Notes: a model not told the origin generated them from the sequence alone. Positions 14,730 to 23,567 are shown, counted from the stretch's first letter. The stretch: 64,000 bases of DNA from Oscillospiraceae bacterium (GCA_022793675.1 JAAWDH010000051.1:1-64000), one strand, 5' to 3'. Translations and numbers: made by a program.

Positions 14730-17075
14730 CTATTTTCTCATTGCTTCTCCTGGTTTCGTGGTCATCAAGCTGTACAGCCTGGTGTTCTGCGGAAAGCTAT
14801 TTTCAAACGGCACAATATTCCCAGCGCAGCGAATCAGCCCGCATCCCGCTGCCACATTGGTGATGTATCCCAGCTGCGTTTCGGAAATGTTCAATAGCTT
14901 TGCCAACTCTTCCCGATCCGTTGCCGATTGGTTCAGCAGCACCAGAAATTCTGAGTTTGCCAGCATCAACCTGGCGGTATCTGACCGCAGCAGCTCATCC
15001 AGATTCTGCGTCAGCCCGGTGATCAAGCCGTTGTATTTCCGGATCCGCTTCCACAGTTTATATAGGAAGTTGGCGCTGTACTCATACCGAAACAGCAGGT
15101 AAATCTCGTCCGCAAACACCCAGGTTGTCTTGCCCTTCTTCCAGTTCTGAATTACCCGGTTGAAGATGGCATCCAGCGTTACCAGCATCCCCACCGGCAG
15201 CAGCTGTTCTCCCAGCTCCCGGATGTCGTAGGAAATGATTCGCGCCTTGGTGTCCACGTTGGTCGGCTGTGCAAAGGTGTTCAAACTGCCAGTGATGAAC
15301 AACTCCGACGACAGCGCCAGTCCCTGCGCTTCCGGTTCTGGCTGCTTCAGAAGTACCTGGTATAATTCCTTCAGTGTCGGCACCTCCCCGCCGCAGCCGT
15401 TCGCCAGATAATCTGCATACACCTCGTATACACATCTGTCCAATATGGATTTTTCCTTCGCCGACACGCCGCCTGCTCCCACCAGCTGCTCAAACAGCGA
15501 CAGGATAAACTCGGACTTTTCAATCAGCGGATTTCGCTCATCCCCATAGGCTTTGTCCATCTCCATTGCGTTCAGATGGGTATCTGAAACCGCAGAGATC
15601 TGAATCACCTCACCGCCCAGCGCTTCGGTCAGAAAGCCAAACTCGGACTCAGGATCAAGGATTAAAATATCATCGGCAGTTGATAGCGCAATGCTCGCGA
15701 TTTCCTCTTTTGCGCTGAAGCTCTTGCCGGATCCGGACACGCCCAGCCGAAAGCTGTTGCCATTGAGCAGCTTCCTTCTGTCAGCAACAATCATGTTGCC
15801 AGAAACGGCGTTTTGCCCATAATAGATGCCGCCGGGCTGCAGAATCTCCTGAGCCCGAAAGGGAATCAGCACAGCAGTTGACTCAGTGGTCAGTGTCCGC
15901 AGCGCCTCAATCTTTCGCAGCCCATAGGGCAGCACCGTGTCCAGCCCATCCTTCTGCTGCCAGCGCAGCACGCTCATCTGACAGAGATGTTTTCTGCTGA
16001 TCGACAGAATGCTTTCGGTATCGCTGTCCAGCTGCTCTTTGGTGTCTGCCAGATGTACCATCGTTACAAGCCCAAATATCATCCGCTGGTCACGGTTGGT
16101 CAGGTCGTTTAACATTTCCCGGGTTTCCTGCCGCTGCTGTTCCATATCATAAGGAATCACTGCTGAAAAGTTGTTGGCAGCATTCTGTTTCCGCTGCCAG
16201 TTTGCCACATTGGTTTCGATGCCCAGCAGCTTGTTCTGGATTTCCCGTACCGCTTCATCAGTCGGCACCGGCAAAATATCGATCGACAGCATCAGGCTTC
16301 GATTCATGTTACAGAGTTCAGAAATCATCGAATCCTTGATATAGCTGGCATATCCCTGCAGATAAAGTACCCGTCCCCAGCGATCATTCAGCCTGAAACA
16401 GTCCGCCTGAAATTCCATGGAATCTGGACAGAGCCAATCCTTGAAGTCATGTCCCAGCTTCATCTGCTCTTTCAGATCAAGTTCAAAAGCCGGCTCATCT
16501 TCCCGAAAAAAATCTCGCAGGATTTTCAGCCTTTGGACAGCGTCCAAGCCCCTGCCAGTTGAGGACAGCTGCGCCAGATGGGTGACAATATCCGTCCCTA
16601 CCCGGGCAAAATATGCCCGGGCTTCTTCAATATTTTTCTTATGCACACTGACTGTCAGGTACCGCTCCTGCACCACGCTGCTGTCAGTACCGGTAATCTT
16701 TGACAGCAGCATTTCGTTATACTCCTGCCGAAACGGGTCCAGCTTATCTCCCTGCATTGAAAGCAGCAATTCACTTTCCGCTGCGGCTCGATTGACCCGC
16801 CGGTTGTTGATGGTAATTTTGGTACTCGCTCCTGAATCCAGTGCATTCAGCAGCTCGGAATAGTCCAGAAACATCGCCGTCTTATCCTCTTTGCTAGCGA
16901 TGCTGTAATTGATGTCGGTGAAGCTGAAACTCTTGGAAAACAGGCTGCCAGCCTGAAAAATCCCATCCGACCAGATTCGTCGGATGGGAATGGTGTCCTG
17001 CACCGACCGAGGGATTTTAAACCTCTCCCGATCCGTCTTCAGGGCTTTGGACAACGTTTTGATGATACACATCAC
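14730..17075 (-). CDS. VirB4-family conjugation ATPase
   Basis: This 781-residue ATPase energises the type IV secretion channel at the inner membrane. It has a family-typical N-terminal region (IPRSVQDTIPIRRIW, TDINYSIASKEDK), Walker A GVSGSGKSFS near residue 445, Walker B ILILDPESEFG and a second acidic motif, TWVFADEIYLLF. The sequence resembles the CD1110-type VirB4 of Clostridia elements. A GTG at 17075 and an ATG at 17072 lie immediately after AGGAGGTG, with unusually short spacing. The gene overlaps the end of the PrgI gene by about 59 bp, which supports coupled translation. Confidence 0.9.
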   Translation of the reverse strand: MMCIIKTLSKALKTDRERFKIPRSVQDTIPIRRIWSDGIFQAGSLFSKSFSFTDINYSIASKEDKTAMFLDYSELLNALDSGASTKITINNRRVNRAAAESELLLSMQGDKLDPFRQEYNEMLLSKITGTDSSVVQERYLTVSVHKKNIEEARAYFARVGTDIVTHLAQLSSTGRGLDAVQRLKILRDFFREDEPAFELDLKEQMKLGHDFKDWLCPDSMEFQADCFRLNDRWGRVLYLQGYASYIKDSMISELCNMNRSLMLSIDILPVPTDEAVREIQNKLLGIETNVANWQRKQNAANNFSAVIPYDMEQQRQETREMLNDLTNRDQRMIFGLVTMVHLADTKEQLDSDTESILSISRKHLCQMSVLRWQQKDGLDTVLPYGLRKIEALRTLTTESTAVLIPFRAQEILQPGGIYYGQNAVSGNMIVADRRKLLNGNSFRLGVSGSGKSFSAKEEIASIALSTADDILILDPESEFGFLTEALGGEVIQISAVSDTHLNAMEMDKAYGDERNPLIEKSEFILSLFEQLVGAGGVSAKEKSILDRCVYEVYADYLANGCGGEVPTLKELYQVLLKQPEPEAQGLALSSELFITGSLNTFAQPTNVDTKARIISYDIRELGEQLLPVGMLVTLDAIFNRVIQNWKKGKTTWVFADEIYLLFRYEYSANFLYKLWKRIRKYNGLITGLTQNLDELLRSDTARLMLANSEFLVLLNQSATDREELAKLLNISETQLGYITNVAAGCGLIRCAGNIVPFENSFPQNTRLYSLMTTKPGEAMRK

Positions 17076-17409
17076 CTCCTGTTTTTCTGTTCTCCAACAG
17101 AGAACAATACAGATTTTTCGATCGGAAAACCAGCCGTTTCGGATGCAGAAACTCCGACTTGAACCATGCCCAGAGAAACTTTTCTGCCGTCATGCCATGG
17201 TACCTGAAAAAGCCGCAGGCTGCAAAGGGGGCTGCACCCAGAATACAGAGCCAACCCACCTCAGCTGTGTCCGCCAGCGGCTTCAGCAGAAAATATAACC
17301 CGACTGCTGTCCCAACTGCCAGTAATGAACAGATAAACTGACGAGCGGAAAGTCCAAAGAAAACGGTTTCCTGGTAATCCCGGATTTCCTTGGGGATCTT
17401 TACTTCGAT
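17017..17409 (-). CDS. PrgI-family conjugation membrane protein, apparent ATC start
   Basis: This small membrane protein matches the PrgI family (VirB3-like position before VirB4). It shows EVKIPKEIRDYQETVFFGLS, two hydrophobic segments near residues 25-65 (FICSLLAVGTAVGLYFLL and VGWLCILGAAPFAACGFF) and the FLWAWFKSEF motif. Homologues begin with M-(E)VK-P-KEI, which aligns the ATC at 17409 with the initiator. A GGAGG ends 8 nt before that ATC. The only in-frame conventional candidates, GTG 17418 and TTG 17424, overlap the ribosome-binding site itself. Either ATC is used, or the start was lost. The reading frame is open from 17424. Confidence 0.8.
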   Translation of the reverse strand: MEVKIPKEIRDYQETVFFGLSARQFICSLLAVGTAVGLYFLLKPLADTAEVGWLCILGAAPFAACGFFRYHGMTAEKFLWAWFKSEFLHPKRLVFRSKNLYCSLLENRKTGGDVYHQNVVQSPEDGSGEV

Positions 17410-17474
17410 AGCTTTCACCTCCAAAAAAATCGCCGCTCAAAACGGACGGCGATTCAGTCTATCGAAAAAGTTTG

Positions 17475-17575
17475 AGGATACGAAGGAGTACGACGCTTTC
17501 TGTAGAAAGCTTGGCAAAGACTTTTATCCGCTAAGGTAACTGCCTGCACAGCTATATCCACCTTCCGCGTCGATA
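17475..17575 (+). repeat. Dispersed intergenic repeat, copy A
   Basis: A roughly 100-bp sequence is shared with copies at 57751-57856 and (inverted) 61082-61196. Its 40-bp core at 17486-17525 differs from the core of copy B at one position. The core contains a short hairpin (CTTTCTGTAGAAAG) followed by CTTGGCAAA. This is the most diverged copy in its right half. Confidence 0.75.
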
Positions 17576-17597
17576 GATCTGTGCTGCAAACTGAATT

Positions 17598-17852
17598 TTA
17601 CTCATCGACGACCCCCAGCATTTTCTCAATGTCATCAAAATCCAGCCAGCCCTGCTCTTTGCCGGACTGCTCACCGCGCGAAAGCTCGCCCAACAGCTTT
17701 AAAGCAGCCTTTGTTTTCTCATACTCTTCAATATCCAAAATCGCATAACGCCCACGTCCATTCTTGGTTAAGAAAACAGGCTCGCCCACAGCAATATCCC
17801 GCAGCACTTCATTATAGTTTCGCAGATCAGATACCGGCTTTATATTCGGCAT
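17598..17852 (-). CDS. Phd/YefM-type antitoxin-like protein (1)
   Basis: This 84-residue protein starts MPNIKPVSDLRNYNEVL and continues PVFLTKNGRGRYAILDIEEY, the DNA-binding fold pattern of Phd/YefM antitoxins, with an acidic tail (GWLDFDDIEKML) that in this family wraps the toxin. AAGGAGGG precedes the ATG. Downstream, where a RelE/ParE toxin gene is normally found, there are only 173 bp containing a dispersed repeat, so this antitoxin appears to be an orphan. Its promoter overlaps a short dyad that could be its own operator. It interrupts the conjugation gene block. Confidence 0.8.
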   Translation of the reverse strand: MPNIKPVSDLRNYNEVLRDIAVGEPVFLTKNGRGRYAILDIEEYEKTKAALKLLGELSRGEQSGKEQGWLDFDDIEKMLGVVDE

Positions 17853-17881
17853 AATTTTTCCCTCCTTATTTTACTGCTAGT

Positions 17882-17919
17882 ATTATACCATAATTTATCG
17901 TAAAATTCAACGATGAATT
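17882..17919 (-). promoter_or_regulatory. Promoter and putative operator of antitoxin gene 1
   Basis: TTGAAT (17910-17905), a 17-bp spacer and TATAAT (17887-17882) form a strong minus-strand promoter. The dyad AATTCA-N4-TGAATT (17904-17919) covers the -35 box, consistent with autorepression, which is usual for Phd/YefM proteins. Confidence 0.75.
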
Positions 17920-17966
17920 ATGTGTGCCTGGATTTTTCCTCCTATCACAAAATCATCTGAAATAGG

Positions 17967-17995
17967 TTGTATTTCTCCTATTTTTAGTGTATACT
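17967..17995 (+). promoter_or_regulatory. Promoter of antitoxin gene 2
   Basis: TTGTAT (17967-17972), 17 bp and TATACT (17990-17995) lie 20 bp before the ATG at 18015 on the plus strand, divergent from antitoxin gene 1. Confidence 0.7.
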
Positions 17996-18014
17996 AAAAA
18001 CAGGAGGTGTTCAT

Positions 18015-18254
18015 ATGAAAATCAGTACAAAAAACTTGGTGTCCATTACAGAAGCAAACCAGAATTTTTCCCGCGTTGCCCGACTGGTGGACGAAAACGG
18101 CGCTGCGGTTATTCTGAAAAATAATGTGCCGCGCTATCTGCTGATTGAATTCAGCGAGGCAGAACAGCAGGCAGCTGATGATGAAGATATTTTAGCCGTT
18201 TCCCAGCGCTTGATCCAGCAAAATCGTGCTGCTTATGAGGAACTGGCAAAGTGA
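18015..18254 (+). CDS. Phd/YefM-type antitoxin-like protein (2)
   Basis: This 79-residue protein, the only plus-strand gene in the mobile region, reads LVSITEANQNFSRVARLVDE and AAVILKNNVPRYLLIEFSE. This is the Phd/YefM DNA-binding core, followed by a charged helix. AGGAGGTG gives it a strong start at 18015. No toxin gene follows; an intrinsic terminator ends the unit after 22 bp. It may regulate the flanking conjugation genes or neutralise a toxin encoded elsewhere. Both roles are inference. Confidence 0.75.
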   Translation: MKISTKNLVSITEANQNFSRVARLVDENGAAVILKNNVPRYLLIEFSEAEQQAADDEDILAVSQRLIQQNRAAYEELAK

Positions 18255-18275
18255 AATCTTCAAATAAATTCAATT

Positions 18276-18300
18276 AAGCCCTGCTCTAAGCGGGGCTTTT
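18276..18300 (+). terminator. Intrinsic terminator after antitoxin gene 2
   Basis: AAGCCCTGC (18276-18284) pairs with GCGGGGCTT (18290-18298, one G-T pair), followed by a short T-run. It lies between the plus-strand antitoxin gene and the minus-strand VirB6 stop. Confidence 0.75.
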
Positions 18301-19132
18301 ACAATCCCATCATCTCTTTTACCATCCTGTCACTCATCTTGACCGCCCCCACCAACAGCAGCAGGTTGAAAATGAGTTCCCCTACATACCCCCACACTGC
18401 CATCACCGCCGACGCGCTGGTATCCACACTGGGCGGGCTGGCTGCCATTGCCGAAAAGATGATGCACGCCAGCGCAATGATCGCCCCTTCCAGGCAGACC
18501 CCTGCATAGGAGCGCAGAAAACTTTTGCCCACGCTCCCGGTCGGCTCCCCTGCAAAGCAGGAGAGCGGTACCGGTGCAATCGCAGTGTACATCATCAGTT
18601 TGAACATCCGGGCATAGACGGTCAGAATCATTACAAAGGATAATACTACAATCAGTAAGCCGCCTAGCAAAGATACAATCCATAGCGGCAGACTCTCCAA
18701 AAAACTTAACCCGTCAAGCATTTCGGCAATTTCTGCGGGCAGCATCACACCGCCCGCACCTGAAACACCAGATCTTGTGATGATGTCCGATACCATTCCT
18801 TGTGCCACTTTGAACACTGCTATCATCAGATCCAGCCCATAATCCACTGCTGCCTTTGCCAGGACAAACCGGACAAATAACCGGATCGCCTGACCAGGGC
18901 GCTTCAGATCTGCAAAAGAGCCGCAGGTTTTCATAACTCCCACTGCGAAAAACAGCACCAAAAGCCCATAGCCGATGGCTTTCAGCGCTCCATTCACATT
19001 CAGCATAATCCGCCAGACAGTACCGCCTCGAAAGGTTTCGGGGCTTTCGGTCAGCAGCTGCCAGATCTCATAAAGTTTCTCATTCCAGGTATCCAGCGCC
19101 CAGTTAAGGCTGTCCAATACCCACTCATTCAC
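18299..19132 (-). CDS. VirB6/TrbL-like conjugation channel protein
   Basis: This 277-residue polytopic protein has about five to six hydrophobic segments, for example YGLLVLFFAVGVM, LWIVSLLGGLLIVVLSFVM and LIFNLLLLVGAV. The motif AIAPVPLSCFAGEPTGSVGK is characteristic of the VirB6/TrbL-like CD1112 type of Clostridia elements. It is predicted to form part of the DNA channel in the membrane. A GGAGGTGAG lies about 13 nt before ATG 19132, and a weaker AAAGGGTGA directly precedes it. The gene follows the VirB2-like gene closely. Confidence 0.85.
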   Translation of the reverse strand: MNEWVLDSLNWALDTWNEKLYEIWQLLTESPETFRGGTVWRIMLNVNGALKAIGYGLLVLFFAVGVMKTCGSFADLKRPGQAIRLFVRFVLAKAAVDYGLDLMIAVFKVAQGMVSDIITRSGVSGAGGVMLPAEIAEMLDGLSFLESLPLWIVSLLGGLLIVVLSFVMILTVYARMFKLMMYTAIAPVPLSCFAGEPTGSVGKSFLRSYAGVCLEGAIIALACIIFSAMAASPPSVDTSASAVMAVWGYVGELIFNLLLLVGAVKMSDRMVKEMMGL

Positions 19133-19168
19133 CCTTTATGCTCACCTCCAGCGCCATATATCTTGTGG

Positions 19169-19489
19169 TCAGGAGATAATCAGGTCAAGGATTTCCTTGG
19201 CAAAGGTGACCACCAGTCCGCCTGCCAGAGTCAGAAATCCGTTGGAGCGCTGGCTGGGATCATGGCTCTGAAAGGACAGCCCGACCTGTACAATCCCCCA
19301 GCCCAGCAGAATCATCCCGACGGCTCGGATCAGCGAGAAAACAAAGACAGAAAGATTGTTGACCACCGCCAGCGGATCACTGCTCGCCGCTGAAGCAAGG
19401 CAGGGAAAACAACAGATGCAGAAGACTACTGCAACATAAATGCAAAATACAATTCGTCCTGTCAAACTCAAATTTTTCTTCAAAAGCAT
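19169..19489 (-). CDS. VirB2/TrbC-like small membrane protein
   Basis: This roughly 106-residue protein has a cleavable signal-like N-terminus ending FPCLASAASS and two further hydrophobic stretches (VFVFSLIRAVGMILLGWGIV and LAGGLVVTFAKEIL). The layout is that of VirB2/TrbC pilin-type subunits, placed as expected between the coupling protein and VirB6. The start is uncertain. ATG 19489 directly follows GGAGGA, and TTG 19483 has better spacing and gives a protein two residues shorter. The upstream in-frame TTG at 19507 is unlikely. Confidence 0.7.
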   Translation of the reverse strand: MLLKKNLSLTGRIVFCIYVAVVFCICCFPCLASAASSDPLAVVNNLSVFVFSLIRAVGMILLGWGIVQVGLSFQSHDPSQRSNGFLTLAGGLVVTFAKEILDLIIS

Positions 19490-19503
19490 TCCTCCAAACA
19501 AAA

Positions 19504-21249
19504 TCAATCGTCCAAAAAATCTTCCATGGATAACAGTTCAAGATCGTCCATCTGCTCCGGCAGAAAGGGTAAGTCATCTGCTGCATCTTCTGCTTTGGCA
19601 TAGTCAAACGGCTCTGCACCGCCGTCCTCAGTCAAGGTGATTTTTGGGTGAACAGCCAAGTTGAATTTACCATCCAGCATTGGACGTTCCCCTCGGACAA
19701 ACAAAATCGCTTGGCTGTTATCCAGCATCCGCACCTCATCCGGCGTGAGCAGCTCCCGTCCGGCTTGCTGGGCATTAACGCTGTAGCTGCCGCTTTTTCC
19801 CCGACTCTGACCGTAAGTATTGGTGTCCAGAGTTTCTTTTCCAAGCAGCTCAGAAACATACTTGTGCGTTTCTTTTTCGTTGCCGCCAAGGTAGAGAAAC
19901 TCATCGCAAAGCCCCACCAGTGACTCCCACTGTTCCTTGAAAATCGCCTTGATCTGTGCCATATTCTGGGCGATATAGCTGCAGAAAATGTTCCGGCTGC
20001 GCATCGTCGCCAGCGACGGCAGAAAGCTGTCAGCGGGCAGCGAGATATTCGGCGCTTCATCAATCAGCAGATGAACCGGCACTGGCAGCCGTCCTTTATG
20101 CTTACGGTCAGCTTCCAGATAAAGCGTCTGAATCAGTTGAATATACAATATTCCAACAAGATAGTTCAGCGACTTATCCGCATCCGGAATGCAGCAGAAC
20201 AGCGCTGTTTTTCTCTCCCCCAACTCTTCCAGATGGAGTTCATCCGTGCAGGTGAGTTTCGCAATCTGCGGCAGGTTGAACGCTGCCAGCCGGACAGCTG
20301 TGCTGATCAGAATGGAGCGGCTGGTTTTTCCTGCTGCCATCTTGAAAATCTTATACTGCTTGACCGCAATATGGTCTGGATTTTTCATCTCCAGCCGGGC
20401 AAACAGCAAATCCAGCGGCGATTCTCCCTCATCCTCATCGTCATTTCCTGAAGTCTGTGCTGCTGCCAGCAGTTCCATCACCATCGCAAAATTTTGCTCA
20501 TCCTCCGGTGCTTCATGAAAAAGGTAGAGCACCAGCGCCTGCAGAAGCGCTGTTTCCGACTTGACCCAGAATGGGTCGGAACTGTGGCTGCCGGGCGGTG
20601 TGGTGCTTTGAATCAGGTTTTCGATTAACTTCAGCACATCCTTGTCATCGCGGATATAGGCGAGGGGATTGTAGCAGAACGAGGTATCCGGATTGATCAG
20701 ATCAAAGACTCGAACCTCATAACCATGGGCTTTCAGCGCATTTCCTGTCTTCCGCAGAATCTCTCCTTTCGGGTCAGTAATGACCATTGAGCAGTTACAC
20801 TGCAGCACATTGGGAATCGCATAAGACCGGCTTTTCCCTGCTCCAGAGCCGCCGATAACCAGCACATTGAGGTTGCGCTTATGCCGGTATCCGTCCAACC
20901 CCAATCTGAAATGCTGGGATAGAATCAGGTTCTGCTCAGGAACCTTGTCCCGGTACCGTCTGGTGATTTCCTGCACATCGCCCCATCGCGCCGAACCATG
21001 TTCTGCCCCTCGCCGGTAGTTTTTCCGGCTGGACAAAAAGGCGAAAATGCCGACTGCATAGCCGAAGGTGAACAGCAGCAGAAACTTTGCGGAACTCGCT
21101 GTCCAAGCCGCCCAGTTTGGCGCAGAAACCTTTGCCAGCAGATCCAATAGATTCCCGCCTGTGTCCTTCACTTCCGCCGCTGCCAGTGCCATCCACCAGA
21201 CAATCGGCAGCGGCAGAAGCCAGAGCCAGCGGGGTGTTTTGGTTTTCAT
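19504..21249 (-). CDS. VirD4/TraG-type coupling protein
   Basis: This 581-residue coupling ATPase brings the relaxase-DNA complex to the secretion channel. Two N-terminal membrane segments (WLWLLPLPIVWWMALA and FLLLFTFGYAVGIFAFL) are followed by Walker A VIGGSGAGKSRS near residue 130, MVITDPKGEIL and Walker B HLLIDEAPNI near 390. Length and order are normal for Gram-positive TraG/VirD4 proteins. AAGGAGAGAG precedes ATG 21249. It lies between pcfB and the VirB2-like gene, the usual order. Confidence 0.9.
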   Translation of the reverse strand: MKTKTPRWLWLLPLPIVWWMALAAAEVKDTGGNLLDLLAKVSAPNWAAWTASSAKFLLLFTFGYAVGIFAFLSSRKNYRRGAEHGSARWGDVQEITRRYRDKVPEQNLILSQHFRLGLDGYRHKRNLNVLVIGGSGAGKSRSYAIPNVLQCNCSMVITDPKGEILRKTGNALKAHGYEVRVFDLINPDTSFCYNPLAYIRDDKDVLKLIENLIQSTTPPGSHSSDPFWVKSETALLQALVLYLFHEAPEDEQNFAMVMELLAAAQTSGNDDEDEGESPLDLLFARLEMKNPDHIAVKQYKIFKMAAGKTSRSILISTAVRLAAFNLPQIAKLTCTDELHLEELGERKTALFCCIPDADKSLNYLVGILYIQLIQTLYLEADRKHKGRLPVPVHLLIDEAPNISLPADSFLPSLATMRSRNIFCSYIAQNMAQIKAIFKEQWESLVGLCDEFLYLGGNEKETHKYVSELLGKETLDTNTYGQSRGKSGSYSVNAQQAGRELLTPDEVRMLDNSQAILFVRGERPMLDGKFNLAVHPKITLTEDGGAEPFDYAKAEDAADDLPFLPEQMDDLELLSMEDFLDD

Positions 21250-21261
21250 TAACTCTCTCCT

Positions 21262-21996
21262 TTACCGTTCTTGATCTCTGGTTTTCATCTTCTGTGGCAT
21301 TGACTTCATCTTCTTTGCCAGTGCTGCCCGAATCTCGTTCAGCGTTTCTCGGACAGATCTTCTCTCGCCATTATGTCGTTCATCTCGGCTTGAAAAAAAT
21401 CCTTTGCCGGGCGAGGAGGGCGCGGACGGACTCTCGCTCTCCTGCCCGGTGGGAAAATTTTCGGACTGCGGCTCATCAAAAAAGCCTGACCAGTCTATCT
21501 TCTGGAAAGGTTCCTCTGAGGCAGGCGACTCGTCCGGCAAGGGCAGCGCCGGTTCCTCCTGTTCTTCCCTCGATACCCTCGGCAGCGGACGAGGTGCTGC
21601 CTGTTCAGGTGCAGCTTCACCAGCCGGAACAATGTCCAGCTTCAGCAGTTCCATCACCCGGCTGACCTTTGCCGCATCGTCGGCAAAGACAACAATCTCA
21701 ATTTCACTGGGCTTTTGCTTGCTGCGAATCGGCACAAAAAGCAGCCCGCGCTTCTTGGCTTCGCGGGCAAAATCCTTCATCTGATCGGCAGGCACTGTGA
21801 AGAATTTCAGCGGACGCTGTTCCCTTAACATCCGCGCCAGATGGGTTTTCCCTCTGGTCTTTTTCTGATCCTTCAGCACCGCATAGGCAAACACCGCAAA
21901 GTTTTTCGCTGCCAGTCCGGACAGCTTCAGCGCCAGTTCCGCCCCCTCCAGCGAATACCGCATCACCAGGTCTGCCGGTTCACTTCCATAACTCAT
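21262..21996 (-). CDS. PcfB-family conjugation protein (DUF3801)
   Basis: This 244-residue protein has an N-terminal domain (MRYSLEGAELALKLSGLAAK, FFTVPADQMKDFAREAKKRG and IEIVVFADDAAKVSRVM) that matches PcfB/DUF3801. The C-terminal half is acidic and proline-rich, apparently disordered, and ends basic. In pCF10, PcfB is an accessory factor of the relaxosome that links it to the coupling protein. The gene overlaps the relaxase gene by 4 bp and is 12 bp from the coupling-protein gene, consistent with that role. Confidence 0.85.
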   Translation of the reverse strand: MSYGSEPADLVMRYSLEGAELALKLSGLAAKNFAVFAYAVLKDQKKTRGKTHLARMLREQRPLKFFTVPADQMKDFAREAKKRGLLFVPIRSKQKPSEIEIVVFADDAAKVSRVMELLKLDIVPAGEAAPEQAAPRPLPRVSREEQEEPALPLPDESPASEEPFQKIDWSGFFDEPQSENFPTGQESESPSAPSSPGKGFFSSRDERHNGERRSVRETLNEIRAALAKKMKSMPQKMKTRDQER

Positions 21997-23228
21997 CTCT
22001 CTGCCTGCCTTTCCGCCTTAAGTGGCTTTTTGCAAGATTCTCTTTCGATTCTTCTAGTTTTTGTTTCCACCTCCATCTTAGCTGACTGTTCCAGAATCTG
22101 CTTGCACATCCGCACAATCTCCCGTTTCTCCCGAATCAAATCGTTCACCGCCTCCAACTCCGATGGTTCCGCTTTTCGCCTGTACATCATTTTCCGCCGT
22201 TTGAGCAGCAATTCAGTTTCTGCCTCCTTTTCCGACTGCAGTTCCGCTAGCTGTTTCCGACTCTGAATCCCATTTTCCCGGACAAATTTCAGCTGGGCAA
22301 GAAGTCTGTCCAGTTTCCGGATATCCTCCCTCGCTGCAAAGCTAAGACGCCGAGGCTTCTTTTTCAGAATCCCCATCTTATATAAATAAGAAAAATATAA
22401 CGCTTTCAAGCCGGTAAGTTTTTTCACAGGTCTTCCGCGCAGCTTTGCTCGCCCAAATGATGGATTCATCCATGTCCGCCTCATTCGTTTCGGTGCAAGA
22501 ATCCGCCCCTGAATCGCTTCAGGAGTGTAGCGCTTTCCCAGCGTTTTGAATCGGACAGGGCGTTCCTTTCCCGGCGGCTGCAGGGTAATATATTTCCGGT
22601 TCAGCTGAAACTGATAGCCCTGCCGTGCCAGAATTTTCAGAAACTGGCTCCAGGTGAGCGCTGACGCGATGGCAGCATCGATGTCCTGCCGAATCGCTGT
22701 CCGCCAGGTCGGCTGTCTGTTTTTCTCTGCCAGCCATTCTCCATAGGATTTACCAATCTGTTCGCCGCGCTCACCCTGAATCACCGACAGCCCGTACTTC
22801 TGACAAAGTTCATCGGAGATGCGGCGGATTTCTGTGATGTAACTTGCATAGCTGCTCCGGTATTTCCGCCCGTCTGTCATACTGACCGAGTTCCAGAGAA
22901 TGTGGTTATGCAGATGTCCTGTGTTGGTGTGTGTTGCCACAACTACCTGAAACTCTCCGTCCAGCAGCTGTTCTGCCAACTCCATCCCAATCCGATGCGC
23001 CAGCTCCGGGGTTAGTTCATCTGCTGCGAAACTTTGAACCAGGTGGTAACCCTGCACGCCGCCTTCCTTATGCCAGTTTCTTTTCACCTGCCGCATATCT
23101 TCCAAAGCGGTTTCACAGGTACAGCCAACGGCTGACTGAAGCAGTCCCTGCTCCGTCTTGCCGGGATTGAGAATATATTGGATGCTGCTGTCCAGGCGAT
23201 GCACCCGGACAACGCTGGTGTAAGCCAT
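21993..23228 (-). CDS. Relaxase (MobA/VirD2 type)
   Basis: This 411-residue relaxase nicks at oriT and stays bound to the transferred strand. The N-terminal domain has a candidate catalytic tyrosine within the first 20 residues (SIQYILNPGKTEQG), the three-histidine metal motif HTNTGHLHNHILWNSV near residue 100 and the KYRSSYASY stretch. The C-terminal third is basic and likely coiled-coil. It starts at ATG 23228, directly after the MobC stop, and overlaps PcfB by 4 bp. Confidence 0.9.
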   Translation of the reverse strand: MAYTSVVRVHRLDSSIQYILNPGKTEQGLLQSAVGCTCETALEDMRQVKRNWHKEGGVQGYHLVQSFAADELTPELAHRIGMELAEQLLDGEFQVVVATHTNTGHLHNHILWNSVSMTDGRKYRSSYASYITEIRRISDELCQKYGLSVIQGERGEQIGKSYGEWLAEKNRQPTWRTAIRQDIDAAIASALTWSQFLKILARQGYQFQLNRKYITLQPPGKERPVRFKTLGKRYTPEAIQGRILAPKRMRRTWMNPSFGRAKLRGRPVKKLTGLKALYFSYLYKMGILKKKPRRLSFAAREDIRKLDRLLAQLKFVRENGIQSRKQLAELQSEKEAETELLLKRRKMMYRRKAEPSELEAVNDLIREKREIVRMCKQILEQSAKMEVETKTRRIERESCKKPLKAERQAER

Positions 23229-23537
23229 CTACCAGTTATCCCGCACCTCTTTCCAGATCGCCTGAACCAGCTGCAGCATCATCTCAACTTTTTCGCTGTC
23301 GGCTTCCTTGCAGGTATTTGCCAGCCTTGCCAGCTGGTTTGCATTGTTGCACAGCCCGGAAATCTTCCGCAGCAGATCAGCATGGTGGGTACAGGGCTTT
23401 GCCCGCAGTTCCGCACCCATCACCAAGGTACGGAGAAATTCCTCTCGGGACAAACCGCTTAGTTTAACCTGCATTTCCAGATGTTTCAATTCTTTTGCAT
23501 TCAGCCGCAGTGGGATCACATGACTTCGTTTTTTCAA
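23229..23537 (-). CDS. MobC-family relaxosome accessory protein
   Basis: This 102-residue protein has an N-terminal ribbon-helix-helix-like segment (VIPLRLNAKELKHLEMQVK, SGLSREEFLRTLVMG) and the MobC signature ISGLCNNANQLARLANT. MobC proteins bind oriT and help the relaxase. The start is a TTG at 23537 with AAAGGTGA upstream. The stop is immediately followed by the relaxase ATG. An oriT-like inverted-repeat region begins 31 bp upstream, the expected position. Confidence 0.85.
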   Translation of the reverse strand: MKKRSHVIPLRLNAKELKHLEMQVKLSGLSREEFLRTLVMGAELRAKPCTHHADLLRKISGLCNNANQLARLANTCKEADSEKVEMMLQLVQAIWKEVRDNW

Positions 23538-23567
23538 AAAATCACCTTTCTTTATACAAACAGGGGG

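Noticed and set aside
19504..21249. Additional genes suggested by overlapping frames within the coupling-protein gene
   Set aside because: The VirD4/TraG frame is complete with all motifs; the alternatives lack start signals.
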